64,000 nt of DNA. Origin: Burkholderiales bacterium. Lineage in GTDB: Bacteria; Pseudomonadota; Gammaproteobacteria; Burkholderiales; SG8-41. The position numbers were made by a program, and so were the translations under genes. Shown in pieces: positions 31,420 through 39,863 of this stretch. The stretch is from positions 186,001 to 250,000 of the forward strand of contig DATAJS010000023.1 of NCBI GenBank assembly GCA_036262035.1, in the 5' to 3' direction. The notes under the pieces were generated by a model, which did no database searches, was not told the DNA's origin, and saw only the letters and a program-made list of their open reading frames with translations. The first letter of the stretch is position 1. Every line of letters begins with the position of its first letter.

Positions 31420-31995
31420 CTACTTGCGCTCGATCAGGCTCTCGTCGTGAACGACCGGGACCTGGCCCGGAGGCGGATCGGCGATGGCTTCCTCCAAGGA
31501 TTTCGCGCCTCGCCATTCGCTCGCCGGACGCGCCACGCCGTCGGGGCCGATCTGATCGAGCCCCCAGTAGATCTCGAGGTTGTGGCCGTCGGGATCGAGA
31601 AACTCGATCGCGACCTGCACGCCGGCGCGCCGGCGGCCTTCGAACACGATCGTCGCGCCGCGCTCGCGCAGATGCTTGCGCGCCCGGAACACTTCGTCGA
31701 GCGATCCGACCTCGAACGCCAGGTGATGCAGATCGCCCTTGCCCGCGCGCCCGGAAGCGCCGCCGACGAGCGCGATGCCGTGATGATCGGCATTGCAGCG
31801 CATGAACACCATGCCGCCGGGCATCATGTCGTCGCCGTAGATGTCGGAGACCTTGAAGCCGAGGACGCCCGTATAGAACTCGATCGAGCGCTTCAGGTCC
31901 GAGACCCTCAGCACCACGTGGCCGATCTTGTTGAGCGAGAACGGCGGGCGCGACTGGCTGATGGAGGCGCGGAGGGCTTCGACGTCGACGGCCAT
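31420..31995 (-). CDS. VOC-family (glyoxalase/extradiol-dioxygenase-like) protein
   Basis: This 191-residue protein has two beta-alpha-beta-beta-beta modules. Metal ligands are visible at LNKIGHVVLRV (histidine), LHHLAFEVGSL (histidine) and DPDGHNLEIYWG (glutamate). IEFYTGVLGFKVSD is the usual module opening. The pattern suits a metal-dependent dioxygenase, isomerase or lyase. It sits between the GST unit and Bug (4). Which reaction it performs cannot be told. Confidence 0.85.
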   Translation of the reverse strand: MAVDVEALRASISQSRPPFSLNKIGHVVLRVSDLKRSIEFYTGVLGFKVSDIYGDDMMPGGMVFMRCNADHHGIALVGGASGRAGKGDLHHLAFEVGSLDEVFRARKHLRERGATIVFEGRRRAGVQVAIEFLDPDGHNLEIYWGLDQIGPDGVARPASEWRGAKSLEEAIADPPPGQVPVVHDESLIERK

Positions 31996-32099
31996 GAGGG
32001 CATCCTTGCGGCGCTTCGGGTGCATTGATCCTACAACCGCGGCGGCCAAAGCAGGCAAGCTGGACGGCGACGCCTTTGCCTTCGCTGCGGCATAGCCCG

Positions 32100-33068
32100 C
32101 TACATCTCCCCCTGAATCTTCCGCTCCTTGGCGATCGCGCGCCACGACGCGATCTCCTGCCGCAGCAGCGCGTTGAACGCATCCGAAGTCATGCCGCTCA
32201 CCGGCTGAGCGCCCTCGGCATTCAATCTCGTCTTGATGTCGTCGGCGACGACGATCTTCTGGATCTCGGCATTGATCTTCGCCACCGTCTCTTTGGGCGT
32301 CCTGCCCTGCGCGAACAGGCCCCACCACGTCGACGCCTCGAAGCCGGGGACGCCTGCTTCCGCGATCGTCGGCAGCCCGGGCATGAACTGCGAGCGCTTC
32401 GCGGTCGTCACGCCCAAAGCGCGCAGCCGGTTCGATTTGACGTGATGCCAGGCCGCCGGCAGGCTGGCGAACATCATCGGCACGTGGCCGCCGACGACGT
32501 CGGTGACTGCGGGCGCGATCGACTTGTAAGGCACGTGCACGATGTCGATCTTCGCGCGCGACGCGAAATCTTCGGCGACCAGGTGAACGATCGTCCCGGT
32601 GCCCGAGGACGCGTAGTTGATGGTATGCGGGCGCGATCTCGCGAGCGCGATCAGCTCCTTCACCGACTTCACCGGCAGCGACGGGTGCACGACGAGCAGC
32701 AGCGGCCCCTGCCCGATCATGGTGACGCCGGTGATGTCGTTCGCCGGATCGAACGGGAGCGATGCGCGCGTCGCCACGGTCGTCGTGTAGGTGATCGTCC
32801 CGAGCAGCAGCACGTGTCCGTCCGGCGGCGCTTTCGCCAGGTAGTCGAAGCCGATCATCTGCCCCGCCCCGCTGCGGTTCTCGGTCACCACCGGCTGGCC
32901 ATAGCGCTCGCTGAGCCTGGCGCCGATCATGCGGGCGATGATGTCCGCCGATCCGCCCGGCAGACCCGGCACCACCATGCGGATGAGCTTGGTCGGATAC
33001 TCCTGAGCGTGCGCGGCGGCGCTCATCGAGACTGCCGCGAGCGCGCAAACCGTCGTAGCGATGCGCAA
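32100..33068 (-). CDS. Bug-family receptor (4)
   Basis: This 322-residue periplasmic binding protein has the signal VCALAAVSMSAAAHA and then QEYPTKLIRMVVPGLPGGSAD. VVTENRSGAGQMIGFDYLAK, NYASSGTGTIVHLVAEDFA, VHVPYKSIAPAVTDVVGGH and LPTIAEAGVPGFEASTWW follow. The usual PFPPGG reads PGLPGG. It diverges from the beta-lactamase-fold gene at 33148. The ligand is unknown. Confidence 0.9.
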   Translation of the reverse strand: MRIATTVCALAAVSMSAAAHAQEYPTKLIRMVVPGLPGGSADIIARMIGARLSERYGQPVVTENRSGAGQMIGFDYLAKAPPDGHVLLLGTITYTTTVATRASLPFDPANDITGVTMIGQGPLLLVVHPSLPVKSVKELIALARSRPHTINYASSGTGTIVHLVAEDFASRAKIDIVHVPYKSIAPAVTDVVGGHVPMMFASLPAAWHHVKSNRLRALGVTTAKRSQFMPGLPTIAEAGVPGFEASTWWGLFAQGRTPKETVAKINAEIQKIVVADDIKTRLNAEGAQPVSGMTSDAFNALLRQEIASWRAIAKERKIQGEM

Positions 33069-33147
33069 GGCTCACCTCCTCCTCGTTGGAATTTGCGGGC
33101 GAGACGCAGAGGTAGTATAGCGAGCGTTCCCTTTACGGATTTCGACG

Positions 33148-34371
33148 ATGCCATCCCACATACCTTCCATCCCACGCGCCGAGCCCGAAGCGGTCGGCTT
33201 ATCGAGCGAGCGCCTCGGCCGCATCGGCGCCGCGGTGAACTCGGAGATCGCCGCAGGCAGGCTCCCCGGCGCGGTGATCGCGATCGCGCGCCGCGGCAAG
33301 CTCGCTTACCTCGAGGCGTTCGGCCATCTCGACCGCCAGGCGCAGACCGCGATGCCCGTCGACGCGGTATTCAGCATCGCGTCCATGACCAAGCCCATCG
33401 TCAGCGTCGCGGCGCTGGCGCTCTACGAAGAAGGCCGGATGATGGTGAACGAGCCGGTCAGCCGCTATCTGCCGCAGCTCGCGAAGCTGAAAGTCGCGAC
33501 GGCGCGCGCGCATGCCGACGCCGAGCACGTCGGCGACAGCGTTCCCGCGCAGCGCGAGATGACCATCCAGGACCTGATGCGCCATACCGCCGGCGTCACC
33601 TACGGCAATCGCGGCGACACCGCGTTCTTCAAGCGCTACCTGAGCTCCTCATCCGACGTTGCGGAACGCATGAGCGGCGGCGAATTCCTGAGGAAGCTGG
33701 CGGAGCTGCCGCTCCACTACGAGCCGGGCTCGAAATGGGACTACGGCTTCGGCTTCGACGTGCTCGGCCTCGCGATCGAGGCGGTGACGGCGCAGCCGCT
33801 CGCGGCGTTCCTCGACGAGCGCATCTTCAAACCGCTGGGCATGAACGACTCGGGTTTCGTCGTTCCGCCGGAGAGCGTGCATCGCTTCGCAAAGGGGCTG
33901 CCGTGCGATCCGCTGACGGGCAAGCCGCAACCGATGCGCGACAGCACCCAGCCGCACAAATTCGCCTGCGGCGGCGGCTGCGGCGTGTCGACGGCGCAGG
34001 ACTACCTGCGCTTCGCGCTCATGCTGCTGAACGGCGGCGCGCTCGACGGCACGCGCATCCTCGGCCGCAAGACGGTCGAGTACATGACCGCCGATCACAT
34101 CGGCCCGGAGATCGACTCGAGCCGCCTGCGCCAGTGGCCGAACATCAACGGCTACGGCTTCGGCCTCGGCGTCGCGGTCCGGCGTTCGGCCGGCGGCGGG
34201 GGTGCCGTCAGCTCGCGAGGCGAGTTCAACTGGGCGGGCGCGACCGGGCCGTACTTCTTCGTCGATCCTTCCGAAGAGCTCGCGGTGGTGTTCATGGCGC
34301 ACGCGCCCGGCACCATCCGCTTTTACTTCAGGCAGTGGCTGCACGCGCTGGCGATGCAGGCGCTGGTCTAA
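33148..34371 (+). CDS. Serine hydrolase, beta-lactamase family (class C / esterase VIII type)
   Basis: This 407-residue soluble protein has the SxxK nucleophile motif SMTK (FSIASMTKPIVS). The following block is YEPGSKWDYGFGFDVLGLAIE, where the tyrosine is kept but the asparagine of the usual YSN is replaced. It ends GEFNWAGATGPYFFVDPSEE. There is no signal peptide, so a cytoplasmic esterase or amidase is more likely than a beta-lactamase. The Ldh-like gene follows nine bases after its stop, so the two are probably cotranscribed. Confidence 0.85.
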   Translation: MPSHIPSIPRAEPEAVGLSSERLGRIGAAVNSEIAAGRLPGAVIAIARRGKLAYLEAFGHLDRQAQTAMPVDAVFSIASMTKPIVSVAALALYEEGRMMVNEPVSRYLPQLAKLKVATARAHADAEHVGDSVPAQREMTIQDLMRHTAGVTYGNRGDTAFFKRYLSSSSDVAERMSGGEFLRKLAELPLHYEPGSKWDYGFGFDVLGLAIEAVTAQPLAAFLDERIFKPLGMNDSGFVVPPESVHRFAKGLPCDPLTGKPQPMRDSTQPHKFACGGGCGVSTAQDYLRFALMLLNGGALDGTRILGRKTVEYMTADHIGPEIDSSRLRQWPNINGYGFGLGVAVRRSAGGGGAVSSRGEFNWAGATGPYFFVDPSEELAVVFMAHAPGTIRFYFRQWLHALAMQALV

Positions 34372-34380
34372 AATCAGGGG

Positions 34381-35400
34381 ATGAGCAAAGACATCGTATT
34401 GAGCGTCGCAGAGGCCACGACGCTCGGCATCAAGGCGCTGCGCGCCATCGGCCAGTCGGAAGAAGAAGCCAAAGTCATCACCGCGCACCTCGTCGACGCG
34501 GCGCTCTGCGGCTACCCGTTCGCGGGGCTGCCTCGCATCCTCACCATCAACGATCATCCGCGCACGCACCAGCCGCGCGAGCCGGTCAAGGTCGTGCACG
34601 AAACCGAGGTCTCGGCGATGATGGACGGCGGCAACAACGTCGGCTATTACGCGGTCTACCAGGCGATGAAGACCGCGATCGCCAAAGCGAAGAAAAGCCG
34701 CATCGCGATCGTCGGCATGTATCGCAGCCAGATGAGCGGTCGCAACGCGTACTACCTGGAGCACATCGCGCGCGAAGGCCTGGTCGGCATCCACATGGCG
34801 ACCGGCGTGCACCTCGTGCTGCCGCACGGCGGCGCGAAGCCGGCGCTGGGCACCAACCCCATCGCGTTCGCGTTTCCGACTTCGAGCGATCCGTTCATCG
34901 TCGACTTCGGCACCGCCGGTATGATGCTCGGCGAAGTGATCCTGCGCAGCCGCACCGGGCAATCGCTGCCCGAAGGCATCGCGATCGACGCGAACGGACA
35001 GCCGACCACCGATCCGCACGCAGCGCTCAAAGGCGGCGTCTTCCCGTTCGGCGACCACCGCGGCTACGCGCTGTCGCTCGGCATCCAGTCGATGTGCCTG
35101 CTCGCGGGCGCGTCGCGCGCGTACCCGAAGCAGGACTACGCCTTCATGTTCCTCGTGTTCGATCCCGAGGTGCTGATGCCGCGCGGCGAGTTCGACCTGG
35201 CCCTGCACGATCTGATCGAGAACGTGCGCAATACGCCGCGCCTCGACCCGAACGAGCCGATCCGCATCCCTTCGGAGCGCGCTTTCCGGGAACGCGAGAA
35301 GAACCGCACGCTCGGCATTCCCATAGCAAAGGAAGTGCACCGGCAGCTCGTGGCGCTCGCGGAGCGAGCCGCCACAGCCTGGAGCTCGTCGCCAGCATGA
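34381..35400 (+). CDS. Malate/L-lactate dehydrogenase (Ldh/AllD) family oxidoreductase, altered active site
   Basis: This 339-residue protein follows the NAD(P)-dependent Ldh_2 family along most of its length: GIKALRAIGQSEEEAKVITAHLVDA, MMDGGNNVGYYA, PHGGAKPALGTNPIAFAFP, VDFGTAGMM and FPFGDHRGYALSLGIQ. Where family members usually have a catalytic histidine in an NSNHFGAAGYY-like block, this sequence reads YRSQMSGRNAYY and lacks it. It may use another base, act on a different substrate, or be a non-catalytic relative. AGGGG precedes the ATG. Confidence 0.82.
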   Translation: MSKDIVLSVAEATTLGIKALRAIGQSEEEAKVITAHLVDAALCGYPFAGLPRILTINDHPRTHQPREPVKVVHETEVSAMMDGGNNVGYYAVYQAMKTAIAKAKKSRIAIVGMYRSQMSGRNAYYLEHIAREGLVGIHMATGVHLVLPHGGAKPALGTNPIAFAFPTSSDPFIVDFGTAGMMLGEVILRSRTGQSLPEGIAIDANGQPTTDPHAALKGGVFPFGDHRGYALSLGIQSMCLLAGASRAYPKQDYAFMFLVFDPEVLMPRGEFDLALHDLIENVRNTPRLDPNEPIRIPSERAFREREKNRTLGIPIAKEVHRQLVALAERAATAWSSSPA

Positions 35401-35409
35401 CGAAGTTCG

Positions 35410-36118
35410 TTACGTCACGCGCCCCTTCCACGCCTCCTGAAGCATCGTCGCGAAGCGGCAGCCGAGCGCTTCGTCCTCGTGCATGAAGTAGACGTAGGTG
35501 CGGTCGAGGCGCCGCTCCGCGATGCGCCCGGCCCACGCGGCGAGGTCGGCCTGGTCGTACTGCGTGCGGCGCAGCCGCACGTAGGCGCAGTCCGCGGTGA
35601 CGACGTACGGCGTATCGCCCTCTTCGTTGTCGGTGACGCAGAACATCGCGCCGCGCTCGCGCAAGGTGTCGTACACGTCGTCGGCATGCCACGTGTCGTT
35701 CCCGGAAGTCGAACGCAACGCGCTTCTCCCGCGGCAGCAGCGCGAGGAAGTCGCGTAAGCGCGGGACGTCCTTCTTCAGGTAGTGCGGCGTCTGGAAGAG
35801 GATCGGGCCGAGCTTTCCGCCCAGGGCGTCACAGCGCCGCAGGAATTCCGCGACGGTCGATTCCGACTCCTTGAGGCGCTGGTCGTGCGTGATACGCCGC
35901 GGCGCCTTCAGCGTGAACGTGAAGCGCTCCGGCGTTTCGTCCGCCCACTGCGCGAGCACTTTCTCCGACGGCATGCGGTAGAAGGTGTTGTTGATCTCCA
36001 CCGTCTCGAAGCGGTCGCCGTAGTAGCGCAGCATCTCGCCGACGGCCAGCTTTTCAGGATAGAAGTGGCCGAGCCATTCCCTGTACGAGTAGCCGCTGGT
36101 GCCGGTGAGCAGTCGCAT
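35410..36118 (-). pseudogene. DUF72 family gene with a single-base frameshift
   Basis: Read from ATG 36118 the frame gives the DUF72 (TIM-barrel, YecE-like) start RLLTGTSGYSYREWLGHFYP, then VEINNTFYRMPSE and KLGPILFQTPHYL, up to KRVAFDFRE. The family sequence then resumes in the next frame as NDTWHADDVYDTLRERGAMF through to RTYVYFMHEDEALG and a stop at 35410. The change falls at a GGG (CCC at 35701-35703). Removing one base restores FRNDTWHADD. Either this is a real frameshift or an error in a short G run. The function of DUF72 proteins is unknown. Confidence 0.8.
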
Positions 36119-36261
36119 GGGATCGATGCTAACCCGCGGCGACGCCGCGCGTGGCGGCATGCCGTTTGCACCGACGGCAAAAAAGACAACCTTACACGCC
36201 GCCCGCTCACCCACGCGTGCCACCGCGGGCCCGGAAGACTTTCGATGGCGAAGACTGCGGG

Positions 36262-36507
36262 TACGGCGCCGACGACAACGTCGACGCGGCGACGAGCCTC
36301 GCGACCCTGCTCGAGCTCGGCGGCCACACCGTGAAAGTCGTCCACGACGGCTCGATCGCGCTGACCGCGACGGCGGAGCTCCGGCCCGACGTGATCCTGC
36401 TCGACATCGAGGACCAGCGCCGCGCATCCGAGGCCGGCTTCACCCACCACGTGACCAAGCCCGTCGATCCCGGCAGGCTGGAGCAGTTGCTCCGGGTACA
36501 GGCCTAA
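36262..36507 (+). pseudogene. Internally deleted response-regulator receiver remnant
   Basis: The frame reads ADDNVDAATSLATLLELGG, then VKVVHDGSIALTATAELRPD and VILLDI, which is the first half of a receiver domain of hybrid-kinase type ending at the phospho-acceptor aspartate. It jumps directly to EDQRRASEAGFTHHVTKPVD and PGRLEQLLRVQA, the last quarter of the same domain. About 35-40 residues (the GLPGMDGYE to ALTGYG region) are missing. There is no upstream kinase. The remnant ends overlapping the stop of the convergent DsbA-like gene. It is probably non-functional. Confidence 0.7.
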
Positions 36508-37034
36508 GGCCGGAGCGCCTTCTCCACCGCGCGCTCGAGGAGCTGCACCCCGAACGACACGTCGCACAGCGCGCCGTCGACGTAGAACGTCGGCGTGTGA
36601 CGTACCGCGAGGCGCCGGCCTTCGGCGACGTCCTCGCGCACGCGCGGCACGTGCACGTGATCCCTCAGCTCTTCCGAAAAGCGCTTCAGGTCGAGCTCGA
36701 GGTCGGTCGCGAGCTCGCGCAGCCGCGGAAGCTGGAGGCGCGGCTGGCTGTCGAAGAGCCGGTCGTGCATTTCCCAGAAGCGGCCCTGCGCGGCGGCGGC
36801 TTCGGCCGCCTCGGCCGCGAGCAGCGCGTGAGGATGGACTTCCTCCAGCGGGAAATGGCGGAAGACGAGCCGCACGCGGCCCTCGAAGTGCTTCATGATC
36901 ACCGCGACCGCGGGCGCCGCCTGCTTGCAGTTCGGGCACTCGAAATCGCCGTACTCGACGATCGTGACCGTAGCGTCCTGCGCGCCGCGTATGTGGTCCG
37001 AAGACGAAACGGGATTCGGGATGCTGTCGCTCAT
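36504..37034 (-). CDS. DsbA-family thioredoxin-like protein
   Basis: This 176-residue protein begins VTIVEYGDFECPNCKQAAPA with a CPNC redox motif, carries a helical insertion and has the cis-proline loop RRLAVRHTPTFYVDGALCD. That is the DSBA/FrnE-like arrangement (NhaA-fusion/DsbG-like short form). No signal peptide is evident from ATG 37034, which has GGGAGC upstream, so it is probably cytoplasmic. A third cysteine lies just after the TPTFYVDG strand. Thiol oxidoreductase activity is likely. It diverges from mlaA. Confidence 0.85.
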   Translation of the reverse strand: MSDSIPNPVSSSDHIRGAQDATVTIVEYGDFECPNCKQAAPAVAVIMKHFEGRVRLVFRHFPLEEVHPHALLAAEAAEAAAAQGRFWEMHDRLFDSQPRLQLPRLRELATDLELDLKRFSEELRDHVHVPRVREDVAEGRRLAVRHTPTFYVDGALCDVSFGVQLLERAVEKALRP

Positions 37035-37237
37035 GATCGCTCCCATCGAATGTATCTCGCCGATATTGTCGCAAAGTTCACGGCGAAGGTCAGGCGCGGC
37101 CGAGCTGTTGCGTGAGGGTATCGACGGCTTTATAACGGCGGAAACGTACTGAAACCCGAGCGACATATTCGCCGCCACGGTGTGGCGCATCATGGCGAAC
37201 GCGCGACCGACCGCGCGCCGACCCTGGGGGGGACGAC

Positions 37238-37966
37238 ATGAAACCACGCCTGGCCGCCGTCATCCTGGGCCTCTCGATCGCCGCAACGCTCACCGGCTGC
37301 GCCACTGCGCCCGGCTCGCCGGATCCCTACGAGCCGTTCAACCGCAAGGTGTACAACTTCAACGAGGGGCTCGACAAACGAGTGCTCCAGCCGGCTGCGA
37401 AAGGCTACCGGGCCACGGTGCCCGAGTTCGTGAGGACGAGCATCGGCAACGTGTTCTCGAACGTCGGCGATGTGCGCAATGTGCTGAACAACACCCTGCA
37501 GGGGAAATTCGCGACGGCGTACGGCGATCTGGGCCGCATCCTGATCAACTCGACGATCGGCGTGCTCGGACTCTTCGACATCGCCTCCGAGGCAGGCATC
37601 GAGAAGCACAACGAGGACTTCGGGCAGACGCTCGCGGTCTGGGGCGCGCCGCGCGGGCCCTACCTCGTGCTGCCGCTGCTGGGCTCGAGCAACGTGCGGG
37701 ACGGTTTCGGCACCGCGGTCGACTTCGCAACCGATCCGCTGTCCCTGGTAAACCCGGTCGGCGCCCAGCTCGCCGTGCAGGGCACGCGCGTCGTCGACAC
37801 TCGCGCGGGGCTGCTGGACGCCGGTAACCTGCTCAATACCGCCGCGCTCGACAACTACCTCTTCGTGCGCGACATCTACCTCCAGCGCCGGGAGAGCCTG
37901 GTGCGCGACGGGCGCATGGCCGCCGACGTGGAAGCGGCCTATCGCGAGCTCCGGGCGGGCGATTAA
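37238..37966 (+). CDS. mlaA: MlaA (VacJ) outer-membrane lipoprotein
   Basis: This 242-residue lipoprotein has the signal VILGLSIAATLTGC with lipobox LTGC. The MlaA signature DPYEPFNRKVYNFNEGLDK follows, then SNVGDVRNVLNNTLQGK, GDLGRILINSTIGVLGLFD, GQTLAVWGAPRGPYLVLPL and a C-terminal DNYLFVRDIYLQRRESLV. It removes mislocalised phospholipid from the outer leaflet and hands it to the Mla pathway. The other mla genes are not in the window. GGGGGGGACGAC precedes the ATG. Its stop overlaps that of the convergent 37963 gene by four bases. Confidence 0.93.
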   Translation: MKPRLAAVILGLSIAATLTGCATAPGSPDPYEPFNRKVYNFNEGLDKRVLQPAAKGYRATVPEFVRTSIGNVFSNVGDVRNVLNNTLQGKFATAYGDLGRILINSTIGVLGLFDIASEAGIEKHNEDFGQTLAVWGAPRGPYLVLPLLGSSNVRDGFGTAVDFATDPLSLVNPVGAQLAVQGTRVVDTRAGLLDAGNLLNTAALDNYLFVRDIYLQRRESLVRDGRMAADVEAAYRELRAGD

Positions 37967-38637
37967 GGTTCAGCCGACACCGTGATCTGCAGCGTGTAGG
38001 TGTCGCGCACGATGTCCGCGCCCGCGCCGTTGCGCCGCAGCGCCGCGTCGTTGAGATACGCTTCGCACAGCTCTTCGAGCGCTGCGACCGACACGCCCTC
38101 GACGAGCACGATCCGGTTCGGCACGGTGGTGGGACGGCCCTGGCGCTCGACCGGCACGACGGCGCTCGCCTCCCGGTCCGCGATCATGAAGTGCGCACCC
38201 GTGATCTCGGCGATGTTCGACAGCGCCGGCAGCGCTTCGGTGGTCAGCCACGCTTCGAGCGACTCTGCGCGTGCGCCGTCGGGGTCGAAACGCAGCGTCA
38301 GCGCGGCGCCGCCCATGCCGATGCCGAAGGACGCGCGCACCCGCGCGAGCCCGCGCGAGGCATTCTTCACGAACGGCGTCGTGCGCTGCGTGAGCGGGCT
38401 CGGCGCGTTCGCCTTCATCATGTACGCCTCGCTCGTCGGCACGCCGATGTTCTCGACCTCGTAGCACACCAGGAAGTCGCGGCTCGCGCGCGCCGCGATG
38501 TAGCGCCGGCCGCGCCTGAACCCCGGAATGGCGACGCGGCCCACCATGTGCTCGCGGCTGTGCCACTCGTAATACGCGTGGCGGTGCTCCACCGCCACGT
38601 CGCTCCAGTTGATCATCACCGCTTCGCCGAAGAGCAT
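37963..38637 (-). CDS. Dimeric alpha-beta-barrel protein of unknown function
   Basis: This 224-residue soluble protein reads VAVEHRHAYYEWHSREHMVGRVAIPGFRRGRRYIAA, a pattern (YYEWHxxEHMxxRxxxPGFxRGRRY) seen in ferredoxin-like EthD/DUF4286-type proteins. A second similar half follows. No catalytic residues can be assigned. AGGAG lies eight to nine bases upstream of ATG 38637. It stands immediately downstream of the Bug pseudogene, which may once have been in the same operon. Confidence 0.65.
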   Translation of the reverse strand: MLFGEAVMINWSDVAVEHRHAYYEWHSREHMVGRVAIPGFRRGRRYIAARASRDFLVCYEVENIGVPTSEAYMMKANAPSPLTQRTTPFVKNASRGLARVRASFGIGMGGAALTLRFDPDGARAESLEAWLTTEALPALSNIAEITGAHFMIADREASAVVPVERQGRPTTVPNRIVLVEGVSVAALEELCEAYLNDAALRRNGAGADIVRDTYTLQITVSAEP

Positions 38638-38687
38638 CTGTCGTCACTCCTGATGGGGCTGCGCGAGCACAGGCGCCGTAAACGGCT

Positions 38688-38994
38688 GCCGCCCACGCCC
38701 GCCGAGCCGTAGTTGAGCTTGCCCGGCGCGGCCTGCGCGAGCGCGATGAGCTCCTTCAGCGTCTTCGCCGGCACGCTTTGGTGCGCGGTCAGCGCGACCG
38801 GCGCGGTCGCGACGAGGATGACCCCGCTGAAATCCGCTGCTGCCCGGTACGGGAGCTTCGGATTGAACGCGGCGTTCACCGCCGGTCGGAAAACCGACGA
38901 GCATGCGGATCGGCCGCGTCGGGTACGCCTGCGCCGCCGGCGCGGCCGCAGCCGCTACCGACAAGGCGACGAACAGCGTTGCGCGGGCGCGCAC
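38688..38994 (-). pseudogene. Bug-family receptor pseudogene (internal deletion, truncated)
   Basis: The 5' end is intact: a signal peptide (TLFVALSVAAAAAPAAQA) and then YPTRPIRMLVGFPTGG. The next family segment, NAAFNPKLPYRAAADFSGVI, appears at once in a different frame, so roughly 70-80 codons are lost with a frame change. It continues TAHQSVPAKTLKELIALAQA to KLNYGSAGVGGS, after which the C-terminal half (about 150 residues) is missing. It is clearly non-functional. Confidence 0.85.
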
Positions 38995-39004
38995 CGGCGC
39001 AGCG

Positions 39005-39709
39005 CTACGACAAGCCCTGCACCGGGATGCACGCGCCGTGCACCGCTTTCGCGGCGTCGCTGCACAGGAAGGCGATGACGTTGGCGAGATCGCGCGGCGC
39101 CACCCATTTCGCAGGATCGGCTTTCGGCATGTCGCGCCGGTTGGCGGGCGTGTCGATGATGCTCGGCAGCACCGCGTTCACGTTGATGCCGTGCGCGCGC
39201 TGCTCCGCCGCCATCGATTCGACGAGCGCCTGCAACGCGCGCTTCGAAGCGGCGTAGGCGCCCATGTTCGCCTGCCCGCGCTGCGCGCCCATCGCCCCCA
39301 CCGCGACGATCTTGCCGCCGCCCGCCTGTTTCATCGGCGGGATCACCGCGCGCGCGACGTTGAGGAACGCGCGTGCATTGGTGTTCATCATCACGTCCCA
39401 CGTCTCGTCGCTGATTTCGTGCACCGCCTCGCCCATGCGGAAACCGCCGGCGATGTGGCACACCGCGTCGAGTCCGCCCAAATCCGCGACCGAGCGCTGC
39501 ACCGCGGCCGCCACCGCCTGCGCATCGAGGAGATCGCACGCATAATGTTTCGAGGTCGCCGACTCCGCGCCGAACGCGGACGCCAGAAGCTCACCGCTCC
39601 TGTCGAGCAGCGCGAGCGACGCGCCCTCGTCGGCAAACGCCTTCGCGACCGCGCGGCCGAGCGTGCCCGCCGCGCCGGTGACGAGAACCTTACGAACGGT
39701 CTTGGCCAT
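39005..39709 (-). CDS. Short-chain dehydrogenase/reductase
   Basis: This 234-residue classical SDR has the nucleotide-binding motif VTGAAGTLGRAVA near residue 10, a structural NTNARAF, the catalytic YxxxK in GAYAASKRAL and the C-terminal VHGACIPVQGL. The usual active-site serine region reads VAVGAMGAQRGQANMGAY, with no serine at the expected place (AMGA), which may affect activity. AAGGGGGATCG precedes ATG 39709. It is last in a minus-strand unit after the 57-residue protein and the Rieske protein. Confidence 0.85.
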   Translation of the reverse strand: MAKTVRKVLVTGAAGTLGRAVAKAFADEGASLALLDRSGELLASAFGAESATSKHYACDLLDAQAVAAAVQRSVADLGGLDAVCHIAGGFRMGEAVHEISDETWDVMMNTNARAFLNVARAVIPPMKQAGGGKIVAVGAMGAQRGQANMGAYAASKRALQALVESMAAEQRAHGINVNAVLPSIIDTPANRRDMPKADPAKWVAPRDLANVIAFLCSDAAKAVHGACIPVQGLS

Positions 39710-39863
39710 CGATCCCCCTTTGCAGTTCGGCCTGCAGCCATGCATACCATGCCGGCGACCCCTCGCCGGTGTACGACGAGACCTCGAACATCTCCGGGAC
39801 ACTCCCGCGCTTCTGCGCGGGTGCGAGCGAGACGCGCAGCGCGGTGCGCACGGCGTCGGTCAT
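39690..39863 (-). CDS. 57-residue protein between Rieske and SDR genes
   Basis: The frame starts with ATG 39863, overlapping the Rieske stop as ATGA, and ends 20 bases inside the SDR 5' region. It encodes TDAVRTALRVSLAPAQKRGS, then FEVSSYTGEGSPAWYAWLQA and a polar tail. It has no signal or TM segment. The overlap on both sides is strong evidence that it is translated. I do not recognise a family; it may be a small partner of the Rieske protein. Confidence 0.6.
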   Translation of the reverse strand: MTDAVRTALRVSLAPAQKRGSVPEMFEVSSYTGEGSPAWYAWLQAELQRGIDGQDRS

